The notes beneath the pieces were generated by a model. That model had not been told where the DNA came from. It did not search any database and saw only the letters and a list, made by a program, of their open reading frames with translations. A DNA stretch of 64,000 nt from positions 54,856 to 118,855 of the forward strand of contig NZ_RQPI01000014.1 of assembly GCF_003854965.1 (NCBI RefSeq), in the 5' to 3' direction. Position 1 is the stretch's first letter; each line of letters opens with the position of its first letter. This document shows positions 32,911-41,377 of the stretch, piece by piece. Source of the stretch: Paenibacillus rhizophilus (GTDB lineage Bacteria > Bacillota > Bacilli > Paenibacillales > Paenibacillaceae). The position numbers and the translations under genes are program-made.

Positions 32911-34473
32911 ATGGAGAAAATGTCAATTAAAAGGTTCGGCGTATGGTCGAGACTTACCGCTCTTTCCCTGCTGGTAGCCATCCCGCTTGCGGCTTGCGGC
33001 GACAGCGCCAATAAAACCGGTAGCGCGGACAGGGCCAAAGACAGCGGACCGGCAACCCTGACCATGCTATATGCCGAATCGGGGTCCCCGTTCAACAAGG
33101 ACTGGCCCGTGTATAAGGAGCTTCAAGCACGCACCAATGTGAAGCTGGACCTGCAGATCGTGCCGGAATCGGATTACCAGAGCAAAGCGAAGATCGTACT
33201 CAGCTCGGATAAGATTCCCGATATGGTTACGAATATCAACCAGTCCAATGTGCTTGAGCTTGGAGGCACCGGCGTTCTTCTCCCGATTAGCGATTACATG
33301 GACAAATTGCCGAACCTCAAGAAACGGATTGAGGAATTCAAGATGGAGGACGAGCTGGAAAACTGGAAGTCTCCGGACGGAAAGCTGTATGTGCTTCCCT
33401 TCTTGACCCAGTCAGCAAGCTATAACCGCTCGCCGATGATCCGGACGGACTTGCTTGAAAAATACGGTCTAAAAGCGCCGACGAACACGGAAGAACTCTA
33501 TGCGGTGCTCAAAAAAATGAAGGACATGAATCCGGGCAGCTATCCGTTTACGGGCACAAGCGCAGACGATCTGCGAAGCATGTGGGGCGCCGCCTGGGGA
33601 ATTGAACCGAGCTATAAAGGCTTTATCTTCAACGAGCAAACCGGTCAATACGAATATGTGTACACCAGCGAAAACTACAAGAAGTATGTGACGTATTTAA
33701 ACCGGCTGATTAAGGATGGCTTGGCCGATCCCGAATTGTTCACTTCCAATTACGATCAGATGCATCAAAAGCTCTCAACCAGCAAGAGCATGTTCTATTT
33801 CTTCTGGAACGGCGAGGAAATCAGCAATATCAATCTGCTGGGCAAGAAGAACACCGGTCCGGAATTCAAGATGGCTATGCTCCCGCCGATCGCCGGTCCG
33901 GCCGGACAAAAGGCTCTTGCGGGCACCCGTATCGATCGCGGCACCGTCATTCCGGCAAGCGCCGCGGACAAGCCTTATTTTGAAGACCTGCTGAAGTTCG
34001 CCGACTACCTGTACAGCGATGAAGGAATCGACCTGCTGACATGGGGAATCGAAGGGGATACGTACGTTGTAAAAGAAGACGGCAAGAAAGATTTCACGGA
34101 TAAAATGAAGCAGTCGGAGAACCTGAATAAAGCGCTGTGGGATATCGGATCGGCCAACGGCTCCTTCACCCTGGTGTGGCCGTTCAAATGGTTCGCGACG
34201 ATTCTCGGCAACGATGATTTCGAGAAGTATACCGAAGAGGCCAATAAGAACAACTGGTTTACGCCGGCAGCCAAGGTGCCGAAGATGAACACCGATCAGA
34301 AGGACGAGGAAAGCCTGCTGATCGCGGGCGTCAACGACTACTACGCCAAGATGCAAGAACAGTTCGTGTATGGAAAAGTGTCCATCGATCAGGAATGGGA
34401 CAGCTACGTGAAAGAAATTCATGCCAAAGGCGTGGACAAATTGCTGGAAGTCTACAACGCTACGCTGAAATAA
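32911..34473 (+). CDS. sugar-binding lipoprotein, LipO/YtcQ-like
   Basis: 520 residues. Signal peptide with lipobox LAAC, Cys29; linker; solute-binding fold cluster typical of LipO (MLYAESGSPFNKDWPVYKEL, LPISDYMDKLPNLKKRIEE, TWGIEGDTY). It delivers an oligosaccharide to the two permeases. SD AGGAGG is 13 bases from the ATG. The ligand is not known; the linked deacetylase and isomerase suggest an N-acetylated or uronic sugar. Confidence 0.92.
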   Translation: MEKMSIKRFGVWSRLTALSLLVAIPLAACGDSANKTGSADRAKDSGPATLTMLYAESGSPFNKDWPVYKELQARTNVKLDLQIVPESDYQSKAKIVLSSDKIPDMVTNINQSNVLELGGTGVLLPISDYMDKLPNLKKRIEEFKMEDELENWKSPDGKLYVLPFLTQSASYNRSPMIRTDLLEKYGLKAPTNTEELYAVLKKMKDMNPGSYPFTGTSADDLRSMWGAAWGIEPSYKGFIFNEQTGQYEYVYTSENYKKYVTYLNRLIKDGLADPELFTSNYDQMHQKLSTSKSMFYFFWNGEEISNINLLGKKNTGPEFKMAMLPPIAGPAGQKALAGTRIDRGTVIPASAADKPYFEDLLKFADYLYSDEGIDLLTWGIEGDTYVVKEDGKKDFTDKMKQSENLNKALWDIGSANGSFTLVWPFKWFATILGNDDFEKYTEEANKNNWFTPAAKVPKMNTDQKDEESLLIAGVNDYYAKMQEQFVYGKVSIDQEWDSYVKEIHAKGVDKLLEVYNATLK

Positions 34474-34574
34474 CAAGACTTGATGAACGGGGCCGGCGCC
34501 AATTCCGGCCCCGGCTCATTAAGTCCGAGGGCGGGATGACACATCTGAAAAGATAGTAAAGGAGAGAGTTATAA

Positions 34575-35750
34575 ATGATTATGCCTGCTAACGAGACGGC
34601 CAGAAGGATGGCCATTCTGAAAGCCAGCCTTGCCGCGAACGGCATCGCCGCTTTGGTGGTTTATGGGAACGGCGCCGGAGAAAGCGGCGGCACCGTAAGA
34701 TACCTGACGAGCTGGATGCCGCAAAACTCTGACGCGATTCTCATTGTCCCGGCTGAAGGTATGCCAGTGCTGATCACAAGCGACAAGAACAGAGCCCGGG
34801 GGTTTATTAGGTTCTTCAGTGAGGATGGACAGGTGGTCAAGACGAACAACCTGTTTGGAACGGCCAAGGAAGCGCTGGCTTCGGCGGTCCCGCGCGGCAA
34901 ATTCATCGCCCAGGCGGGCGAATTCGATCTTACGGCGGGGAGGGCCAAGGAATTCCGCGCTCTGTTATCGCCGTATGAGGTTGCGGACGGCAACACGATC
35001 CTCAACAAGCAGCGCCTGGAGCGGACGCCGTTCGAGGCCGAGAAGCACCGGAAAGCGACCGCGCTTGCGGACAAGCTTGTCGCCCACGCCATGGGCATCG
35101 CGGCGATCAAAGGCGTGACCGGGGCCGATATTATGGCGGACGTTGAATATTTCGGCCGGCGGCTCGGCGCCGATTTATCGGTGTGCTGGATCGCCATAGG
35201 CGAGCGCCCGGCCGAGACCATGTTTGAACTGTTCGAGCTTACGGAAACGCTCGGCCCGGATTCCCGCTTCCAGATCGGCGCTACCATATGTCTCGACGGG
35301 TACTTCTCCCAGGTGCTGCGCATCGGAACGTTCAAAGAGCCTTCGGCGAGGCTTAAGGAAACGGCGGCCGCCATTATCGCCATGCAGGACGCCGCGCTCG
35401 CCAAGATGGTTCCGGGAACCCCGGTCCATGCCATCAGCGACGTGCTGGAATCCATGATCGACGAATACTGCCCGTACACCCGCGCGACAGACCCGTTCCG
35501 CTTCCAGGCATGCCATGCGATGAGCTGCAGCTACGTCGATCCCGGCATTGCGCCGTTTCTCTACGCAGATCGCGACAAATCATTCGACTTAGAATCTCCG
35601 CTCGTGATGGAGAACCAGGTCTATGAAGTGCACCCGAACTTCACACTGCCCGACCTTGGACATGTGGTTGCGGGCGATGTGGCTGTTGTCGGCAGCGACG
35701 GGGCTTCCTGGGCGTCGAAGTTCCCGCGCGGCATATTCCCAATTTCCTAG
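34575..35750 (+). CDS. creatinase/prolidase-fold (M24-like) protein with altered metal site
   Basis: 391 residues. N-terminal creatinase-type domain (1-140: RRMAILKASLAANGIAALVVYG, AILIVPAEGMPVLITS) and C-terminal pita-bread domain. The metal-site pattern of M24 peptidases is broken: where DxxxxxxGxxxDxTR is expected there is CLDGYFSQVLRIGTF (Gln for the second Asp), and the last Glu pair is only partly kept (VYEVHPN, then GDVAVVG). It is thus more creatinase-like, a C-N hydrolase without metals, or inactive. SD GGAGAGAG. Third-from-last in the sugar locus; role unknown. Confidence 0.78.
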   Translation: MIMPANETARRMAILKASLAANGIAALVVYGNGAGESGGTVRYLTSWMPQNSDAILIVPAEGMPVLITSDKNRARGFIRFFSEDGQVVKTNNLFGTAKEALASAVPRGKFIAQAGEFDLTAGRAKEFRALLSPYEVADGNTILNKQRLERTPFEAEKHRKATALADKLVAHAMGIAAIKGVTGADIMADVEYFGRRLGADLSVCWIAIGERPAETMFELFELTETLGPDSRFQIGATICLDGYFSQVLRIGTFKEPSARLKETAAAIIAMQDAALAKMVPGTPVHAISDVLESMIDEYCPYTRATDPFRFQACHAMSCSYVDPGIAPFLYADRDKSFDLESPLVMENQVYEVHPNFTLPDLGHVVAGDVAVVGSDGASWASKFPRGIFPIS

Positions 35751-35782
35751 TCCACATATAAAAGAAAGGCAGGTTAGTATCC

Positions 35783-36880
35783 ATGCGTATTGGAATTGAC
35801 GGCAGAAAAATACCCGAGGCGAAATCCAGAGGGCCGATCAGCTCGCTCGACCACGCCAAGAGCCTCGGTATGGAGGGCGTGTTCTTCCGCACCATCCTGG
35901 ATGTAAGTCCGGAACTCGACAGAGGAATCATCCGCGAGGTCAGGCAGCGCGCCAACGAGCTAGGACTCTATCTGGAGGCCGGGCTGGGAAAGGTAAATCC
36001 CTACGCTCTTCCCGAGACGCCCGAGGTGCGGGCAATCGGCGGCGGGGATACGCTGCTCGGGTTCCGGCGGATGATGGAGTCCTGCGCGGAGTTCGGCATT
36101 AACGAACTGTGGATTTCCACCGCAGGCGCGAAACCCTACAAGGGACGGTTCGGCACAGACCGATTCCGTACGGACGTATCCTGGGAGGACCAACTGGAGG
36201 CAACGCGCCGCTTCCTGCTGAAGCTGAAGCCTATTGCCCTTGATCTCGGCATTCATCTGAACCTTGAAACCCATGAGGAGATCACCACGTTTGAAATCCT
36301 CCGTCTCATTGAAGCGGTCGGCGATGATGTAATCGGCATCGTCTTCGATACGGCCAACGTGCTTATCCGGGGCGAGCACCCGGTCATGGCCGCCAAGCGG
36401 ATCGCTCCGTTTGTGCGCCAGACGCATCTGAAGGACGCTTATGTCGAGCTTGTCGAAGGCGGTGCTTGCCAGAAGGCGGTTCACTGCGGGGCCGGTCTCG
36501 TCGATTTCCCGGCCGTGCTTCAAGAGCTGAACAAATATAACCCCGGCCTCAATCTCACCTTCGAGAACGACGTGCCCCGTTCGGAATGGGGCATCATCCC
36601 GGGCGAGCCTCATCTGATCGAGCTTTACGACCCGGAGTGGATCGCGGGGCACCCCGACCTTTCGCGCGAAGAGTTCGCCGCCTATTTTGAACTTGCACGC
36701 GACTACACGGAACGCATCCGCACGGGTGAGGTCAAATCCTGGAAGCAGCTGAACGCGGAACCGTTCGAATACGCCGAGGCGGTCCAGTGGATCGAATCGT
36801 CCCGGCGGCACATCGACGAAATCTGCCGGAAGATCGGCCTCCCGCGGGAAACCGCTGCCGATGTCTGCCGGGTAGATTAA
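35783..36880 (+). CDS. sugar phosphate isomerase/epimerase family protein
   Basis: 365 residues, AP-endonuclease-2-type TIM barrel. Metal ligands visible in LNLETHEEIT (Glu), VFDTANVL (Asp), RQTHLKDAY (His) and LTFENDV (Glu). The C-terminal ~80 residues (EYAEAVQWIESSRRHIDEI) extend past the usual ~280-residue core. Probably isomerises or epimerises the imported sugar or its acid. 32 bases after the M24-like gene. Confidence 0.88.
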   Translation: MRIGIDGRKIPEAKSRGPISSLDHAKSLGMEGVFFRTILDVSPELDRGIIREVRQRANELGLYLEAGLGKVNPYALPETPEVRAIGGGDTLLGFRRMMESCAEFGINELWISTAGAKPYKGRFGTDRFRTDVSWEDQLEATRRFLLKLKPIALDLGIHLNLETHEEITTFEILRLIEAVGDDVIGIVFDTANVLIRGEHPVMAAKRIAPFVRQTHLKDAYVELVEGGACQKAVHCGAGLVDFPAVLQELNKYNPGLNLTFENDVPRSEWGIIPGEPHLIELYDPEWIAGHPDLSREEFAAYFELARDYTERIRTGEVKSWKQLNAEPFEYAEAVQWIESSRRHIDEICRKIGLPRETAADVCRVD

Positions 36881-36916
36881 TATCATTCAGGCCATCAGCT
36901 GGAAGGAGAAGCAGAT

Positions 36917-37747
36917 ATGGAACTTGAACGACAGATTCGGGTGATCGTGATCGGCGCCCATCCGGATGAAGCGGATATGTATGCAGGCGGCACCGCCGCT
37001 TTGTTTGCGGAAAGAGGACATAAAGTCAAGTTCCTCTCGCTGACCAATGGCGATTGCGGCCATTATGAACAGCGCGGGGAGGAGCTTGCGCGGCGCCGTA
37101 AACTAGAGGCCCAGGCCGCTGCGGACTGCCTTGGAATTGAGGAATATGAAGTATTGGACACGTCGGACGGGACGATCGAGCCGACACTGCCTTTCCGAAA
37201 CGAAGTGATCCGGCAAATCCGCAGATGGAAAGCGGATATAGTGATCACCTTCCACCCGGAGGGCGGAATCAGTCCCGACAACCGGTATACGGGACTAATC
37301 GTCAGCGACGCGGTGCCATTCACGTCGGTTCGCGGCTATTTGCCGGATGAACCCGCCCTGACCGACCGGCCTTTGGTTCTGTTAATGCCCGACACGACGA
37401 TGATTCACGATTACCGGGCCGATATCGTCATTGATGTCGAGCATACAATTGAGAAGAAATTGCGCGCTTGCGACGCGCATGCCACGCAGTTTTATGAATC
37501 CCCGGCGTGGCACCGGGGCAATTTGGATCAGCTTCCTGTGGAGTGGGAAGACAAGAAACAGTATTTATTGGAAGGATGGTCAGAGACCTTCTATGTTTCA
37601 CAGAGAATGATTCCCGCTTTGGAGCAATGGTACGGGGAGAAGCGCGCGGCCGAAGTCCGTTATGCCGAACCGTTTGAAATCGCCCGGTACAGCCGGCCTG
37701 CGAGCATGGATGAATTAAGACAGTGGCTGCCGATGCTGGCGGATTAA
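36917..37747 (+). CDS. PIG-L family deacetylase
   Basis: 276 residues, zinc N-deacetylase of the LmbE/PIG-L family. AHPDEADMYAGGTAALFAERGH holds His and Asp of the zinc site (usual AHPDD is AHPDE), with the second site in ITFHPEGGISPDNRYTG. It would remove acetyl from an N-acetyl sugar or a related amide. SD GGAAGGAG. Last gene of the sugar locus; a terminator follows. Confidence 0.92.
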   Translation: MELERQIRVIVIGAHPDEADMYAGGTAALFAERGHKVKFLSLTNGDCGHYEQRGEELARRRKLEAQAAADCLGIEEYEVLDTSDGTIEPTLPFRNEVIRQIRRWKADIVITFHPEGGISPDNRYTGLIVSDAVPFTSVRGYLPDEPALTDRPLVLLMPDTTMIHDYRADIVIDVEHTIEKKLRACDAHATQFYESPAWHRGNLDQLPVEWEDKKQYLLEGWSETFYVSQRMIPALEQWYGEKRAAEVRYAEPFEIARYSRPASMDELRQWLPMLAD

Positions 37748-37763
37748 CTTTTAAACAGAACAT

Positions 37764-37807
37764 GGGCGCCTTGCTCCCGGTATTCAACCGGCGGCAGGGC
37801 GCCCTTT
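37764..37807 (+). terminator. terminator of the sugar operon
   Basis: GGGCGCC (37764-37770)/GGCGCCC (37798-37804) with inner TGC/GCA and CGGT/ACCG pairs, then TTTAT. Confidence 0.75.
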
Positions 37808-37853
37808 ATGTTATGCCGTCGCCCCCTCTACCGCTGATATATTGGTCATAATG

Positions 37854-38106
37854 CTAATAAACCCATCTAATTACACCTATGATTAACATAGCAAAAGAAA
37901 AAACAAAAAAAAGATATCCATATTTCTTATTATCTATGACAAATTTGAATCCAAGCAAAATAAATATCATTATGAATAGCACATATGTAATTCTATTAAC
38001 AGGCAAAGATATATTCATATAAAAAAGCGAGAATATATTAAGCACTATAATAATTAATCCACTTAGTAAAACACCAACAAAAAAAATCTGCTCCTTTACT
38101 ATTCAT
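37854..38106 (-). pseudogene. small three-helix membrane protein, one-base frameshift
   Basis: If one G of AAAGGAG (about 38094) is removed, ATG at 38106 opens an 83-residue frame: MNSKEQIFFVGVLLSGLIII, NRITYVLFIMIFILLGFKFV and a last helix GYLFFVFSFAMLIIGVIRW. As written, the frame breaks at codon 5. Much more AT-rich than its neighbours, so perhaps recently acquired. The rest of 37748-38242 shows nothing more than a short GC hairpin near 38202. Confidence 0.5.
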
Positions 38107-38242
38107 CACTTTTTCAATTTGTCCTGAAAAAAAGCCACCCCCGGCAAAGCGGGTTAACACCGCTTCACAACAGGGATAGCTCTTCAACCTCCGCAGCGGC
38201 AAGGCCGCGGTTTCCGTTCGCATGCTTTTTGAGCGGACGCCT

Positions 38243-38707
38243 TCACGCGCCTAAAATAACTTGCCACACCGGCTTCGTATGCCCGCCCGGATACATCAAG
38301 TACAGCAGCACATACACCGCCACGCCCGTTACGGCCGTGATAAACCAGATCACCGAGGTCACTCTGCCCCATTTGCGGTGCTTCGCGTACTTGGCCTTGA
38401 AGCCCAGCGTCAGCGTCGTGATGCCGAATACGGCGGCGACGGTTGCGAGCACAATGTGAAAAATAAGAAATACATGGTACAGCCCCGAAAGGCTCTCCGG
38501 TCCGCCCCATGACGTATTGCCCACAAATACCGTTCTCGACGCATACACAAGAAAGAACAGCACCGCAAAAATCGCTCCGGCAATCATCGTCTTTTTGTGC
38601 GCCTCGCGTTTGCCCTTAATGATGAGTCCCCAGCCGATAGCCACAAGCACCGCGCTGATGACGATGAACGATGTGCTGATCGTTGGAAACACTGTGAATA
38701 TATCCAT
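38243..38707 (-). CDS. DUF420 membrane protein, CtaM-like
   Basis: 154 residues, four hydrophobic helices (TISTSFIVISAVLVAIGWGLI; LYHVFLIFHIVLATVAAVFGI). AGGAGG sits 6 bases before the ATG at 38707. DUF420/CtaM proteins are needed for heme-copper oxidase maturation in Staphylococcus; here it follows ctaG. Conserved His in YHVFLIFHIV fit copper or heme binding. Confidence 0.85.
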   Translation of the reverse strand: MDIFTVFPTISTSFIVISAVLVAIGWGLIIKGKREAHKKTMIAGAIFAVLFFLVYASRTVFVGNTSWGGPESLSGLYHVFLIFHIVLATVAAVFGITTLTLGFKAKYAKHRKWGRVTSVIWFITAVTGVAVYVLLYLMYPGGHTKPVWQVILGA

Positions 38708-38743
38708 GTCCGTCCTCCTAGACCTCACCGGCAGATGCACAGG

Positions 38744-39649
38744 TCAGTTCGCGGCTTTCACCCCGGAAGAGTCCGGAAGCTCGTCATCGTCCTGCCTGTT
38801 CTCTTTTTTATACCAGTGATAGAACACAGAAGCAAGCATGGAGGCAAAAATAACTTCCTGAATGAATTTCATCCCAATGCCGCCGACCTGCTGATCTACT
38901 CTCGGGGACAACACTTCAAAGAACGCCGGTCCGCCAAAAGACCGCAGCAGCGCCGCGCCGCCGCCCGAAACGCAGTAGCCCATCGCTCTGGCCCAGGCAT
39001 CCGGGTCGCTGTACGTCGCATAAAGCGGCTTGTCGGCAAAAATAATCAGCCCGCACGCGGGCGTCAGCAGCACCATATTAAGGAAGATGAATCCTGTCTT
39101 GGCCAGCCCGTTCCAACGGTCCCCTTCCGGCAGCGGACGGATCAGCGTCCACCACATCAGCGCCGAAGCGACAAACAAAGCAGCGTAATACAGCCGGTGA
39201 ACGGCAAAATGCAGCATCACATAATCATGAACCGCCGGGATATGATACAGGGAGAACAGGCCGTTGAACAGCAGCGCCGCCGTGACCGGATGAGCCAGAA
39301 AGGCCAGCCGCCCGAAGGGATTGACTTTAAGAGCGGACCGCCATATCTCCACCGGAATGCCAAGCATAATGAGCGGGACGGCAACATAATAGGAGAGCGC
39401 CATGCTGAGCATATGAAAAGAGAACATGAGATGGCCCAGCAGACTGACCGGCCCGCCCTGGGCTAAATAGAGCGCCGCCATCCCTGCGACGAAGAAGATC
39501 CACCGCCGCAGGGGCACTGACTCCGCTATACCAAACCGGCCCGACAAGGGGCCGATCAGCACGAAATAACAGGAGAGCGCAACCAGCACCGCAGCCAGAA
39601 ACAGCGGGCTCCATAAATCGGCCAAGCTGAACACGTTCAGTCCGAGCAT
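38744..39649 (-). CDS. ctaG: cytochrome c oxidase assembly factor CtaG
   Basis: 301 residues, seven hydrophobic helices (LSCYFVLIGPLSGRFG, FSFHMLSMALSYYVAVPLIMLGIP). FHMLSM and LYHIPAVHDYVM are CtaG (caa3_CtaG) marks. SD GGAGG. Needed for caa3 oxidase assembly in Bacillus. Separated from ctaF by a 770-base repeat-rich gap, unlike the compact Bacillus order. Confidence 0.93.
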   Translation of the reverse strand: MLGLNVFSLADLWSPLFLAAVLVALSCYFVLIGPLSGRFGIAESVPLRRWIFFVAGMAALYLAQGGPVSLLGHLMFSFHMLSMALSYYVAVPLIMLGIPVEIWRSALKVNPFGRLAFLAHPVTAALLFNGLFSLYHIPAVHDYVMLHFAVHRLYYAALFVASALMWWTLIRPLPEGDRWNGLAKTGFIFLNMVLLTPACGLIIFADKPLYATYSDPDAWARAMGYCVSGGGAALLRSFGGPAFFEVLSPRVDQQVGGIGMKFIQEVIFASMLASVFYHWYKKENRQDDDELPDSSGVKAAN

Positions 39650-39761
39650 CGTTCAAGCCTCCCCGCGTTTGGAAGTACGTCAATGAATCACCTGTCCCGG
39701 CGCTGGCGGATACCCGAAGCCATTGCATGGCTTAGCGGACGCTCGCCGTATGCGGAGTACT

Positions 39762-39950
39762 CCTGCTCCATCCGTAACTGCAAACCCGCTAACTCTGCCG
39801 CGACTACGCTGCATACCAGCCTACCTCGCACCGCTCCTGAATGTGCAGATACCACCTCCACCCATAACTACAAACCCACTTACCTCTGCCACGACTCCCC
39901 GTATTCACAGCATACCAGCCTACCTCTACCGCCGCTGCGGACCTCATTCC
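39762..39950. repeat. imperfect ~95-bp direct repeat, two units
   Basis: Unit 1 from about 39764 (CCGTAACTGCAAACCCGCTA) and unit 2 from about 39857 (CCATAACTACAAACCCACTT); both continue with GCATACCAGCCTACCTC. Confidence 0.7.
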
Positions 39951-39965
39951 TGAAGCCGCTTTCGA

Positions 39966-40152
39966 ATATGAGGGAAAACCTCCTGCTTATTTCGCCTTTT
40001 CGAACGATTTCCGCTATTAAACGGGATTTCCTCCCTCTCATTCAAGCGAAAACGGCCAAACCTTCGGTTTTCGGTGAATTAAACCGGAGGTTTTCCGCTA
40101 TAATCCACCATTCCGGTCCATCCGCCTCAAATAAGACGGAGAATTTCCAGTT
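39966..40152. repeat. dispersed short repeat family, cluster A
   Basis: Related segments AAACGGGATTTCCTCC, AAACCGGAGGTTTTCC and AAGACGGAGAATTTCC, shared with cluster B at 48715-48905. Confidence 0.6.
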
Positions 40153-40381
40153 CAGCCATTCCGGACGACCGTCATCGTGTCATCGCACAGGCTATCGCGA
40201 ACTATGGCCTCTGCCGGCTCCTGCGTATTCAGCAAAGCCTCTAAGCTCTGGTTACGAAATGGACTTTTCCTTTTCCCACAAAACCAGCTTCAGCCATCCC
40301 CCAACAGAGGAGCCCCGCCTTTTGTCTTCACAAGCTTGTTCATCCCCTTTGACGATAGAGCCCGGACAGAGCTCCATTCCG

Positions 40382-40408
40382 AAAAAAGGCAGGCCCCCGG
40401 CCCGCCCC
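40382..40408 (-). terminator. terminator of ctaCDEF
   Basis: Minus strand GGCGGGCC GGGG GGCCTGCC followed by T6, 9 bases after the ctaF stop. Confidence 0.75.
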
Positions 40409-40416
40409 TTGTTCCG

Positions 40417-40740
40417 CTAATCCCACCAGACCCAGTACAAGGCCATAATGATGCAGGTTCCGGCGATCAGGAAACCGCCCAGCATGAAAATAATCGGCAT
40501 CATATGTCCCTTATCCTTCAAATGCATCCAGTAGCCCATCTGCAAAAAAACCTGAATCACGGCCATGATTAGCAGCAGAATGACTGCAAAGACCACATTG
40601 ACCCCTCCGGCCGCCACCGCCGCAAAAGCGATAAGCGTCAATATGGCCGAGAGGACGAAAACCATAATATGCTTCTGCGGGCCTTCTTGACGGTGGCGGC
40701 GCTTCACGCCGTTATCCCGTGTATGCTGTTCAGCGGCCAT
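40417..40740 (-). CDS. ctaF: cytochrome c oxidase subunit IV
   Basis: 107 residues, three helices (IMVFVLSAILTLIAFAAVAAG; FLQMGYWMHLKDKGHMMPIIFML). The MxxWMHLKD text is standard for CtaF/COX4 pro. Starts 3 bases after ctaE. Small stabilising subunit of caa3. Confidence 0.92.
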   Translation of the reverse strand: MAAEQHTRDNGVKRRHRQEGPQKHIMVFVLSAILTLIAFAAVAAGGVNVVFAVILLLIMAVIQVFLQMGYWMHLKDKGHMMPIIFMLGGFLIAGTCIIMALYWVWWD

Positions 40741-40743
40741 AGC

Positions 40744-41370
40744 CTAGCCCACCTTTCCGAGCAGATATACAATCGTAAAGATGAAGACCCACACCACGTC
40801 GATAAAATGCCAGTACATGGCGGATACGTAAATTTTCGGCGCGGTCACTACGGTCAATCCCTTGCGGGCCAGTTGGCCGATCAGCAGCGAAATCCACAAA
40901 ATGCCGAATGCGACGTGTGCGCCGTGGAATCCGACCAGCGTATAGAACGCCGAGCTGAATGCGCTTGTGGTCATGCCGAATTTTTCATGTCTTACATATT
41001 CGCTGAATTCGTAAATTTCCAGCCCCAGAAAGCATAGTCCCAGTACCACGGTTACAAGCAGCCAATTCCGGAGCAGCGCCGGACGGTTCCGATGCATCGC
41101 CTGAATCGCGAATACGCTGGTCAAACTGCTGACGAGCAGGAAGAAGGTCGCCGCCGCAACGAGCGGGAGATGAAATAGCTCATTAGCCGTCGGCCCTTCG
41201 TTGGTCTGATTTCGCAGCGCCAGGAAGGTGGCGAACAAGGTGCCGAATAGCACGGCCTCGCCGCCGAGAAACAGCCAGAAGGCAAGCACTTTGTTGCGTC
41301 CTTCGGCGGTCGCTTTTTCCGGCTCATGCGGCAGGCCGCCGTGGACGGGTTCTGCATGCGTCGTTGTCAT
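40744..41370 (-). CDS. ctaE: cytochrome c oxidase subunit III
   Basis: 208 residues, five helices. NKVLAFWLFLGGEAVLFGTLFATF, FHGAHVAFGILW, and the final IYVSAMYWHFIDVVWVFIFTIVYLLG are hallmark COX3 texts. 7 bases after ctaD. Confidence 0.95.
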   Translation of the reverse strand: MTTTHAEPVHGGLPHEPEKATAEGRNKVLAFWLFLGGEAVLFGTLFATFLALRNQTNEGPTANELFHLPLVAAATFFLLVSSLTSVFAIQAMHRNRPALLRNWLLVTVVLGLCFLGLEIYEFSEYVRHEKFGMTTSAFSSAFYTLVGFHGAHVAFGILWISLLIGQLARKGLTVVTAPKIYVSAMYWHFIDVVWVFIFTIVYLLGKVG

Positions 41371-41377
41371 ATCCGGT

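Larger units (their letters stand above)
39650..40381. other. repeat-rich, gene-free gap inside the oxidase cluster
   Basis: No SD-led gene. Holds a two-unit imperfect repeat (39762-39950) and four copies of a short GGAGAATTTCC-like motif (39966-40152). Long open frames here have repeat-like composition and no homologous look. Confidence 0.7.

Noticed and set aside
38597..39466. 289-codon + strand frame
   Set aside because: Antisense to ctaG and the DUF420 gene; Arg/His-rich text with no domain look.
39683..40420. 245-codon + strand frame in the oxidase gap
   Set aside because: Made of the direct repeats and short motifs, no SD, odd Pro/Ser/Thr composition.
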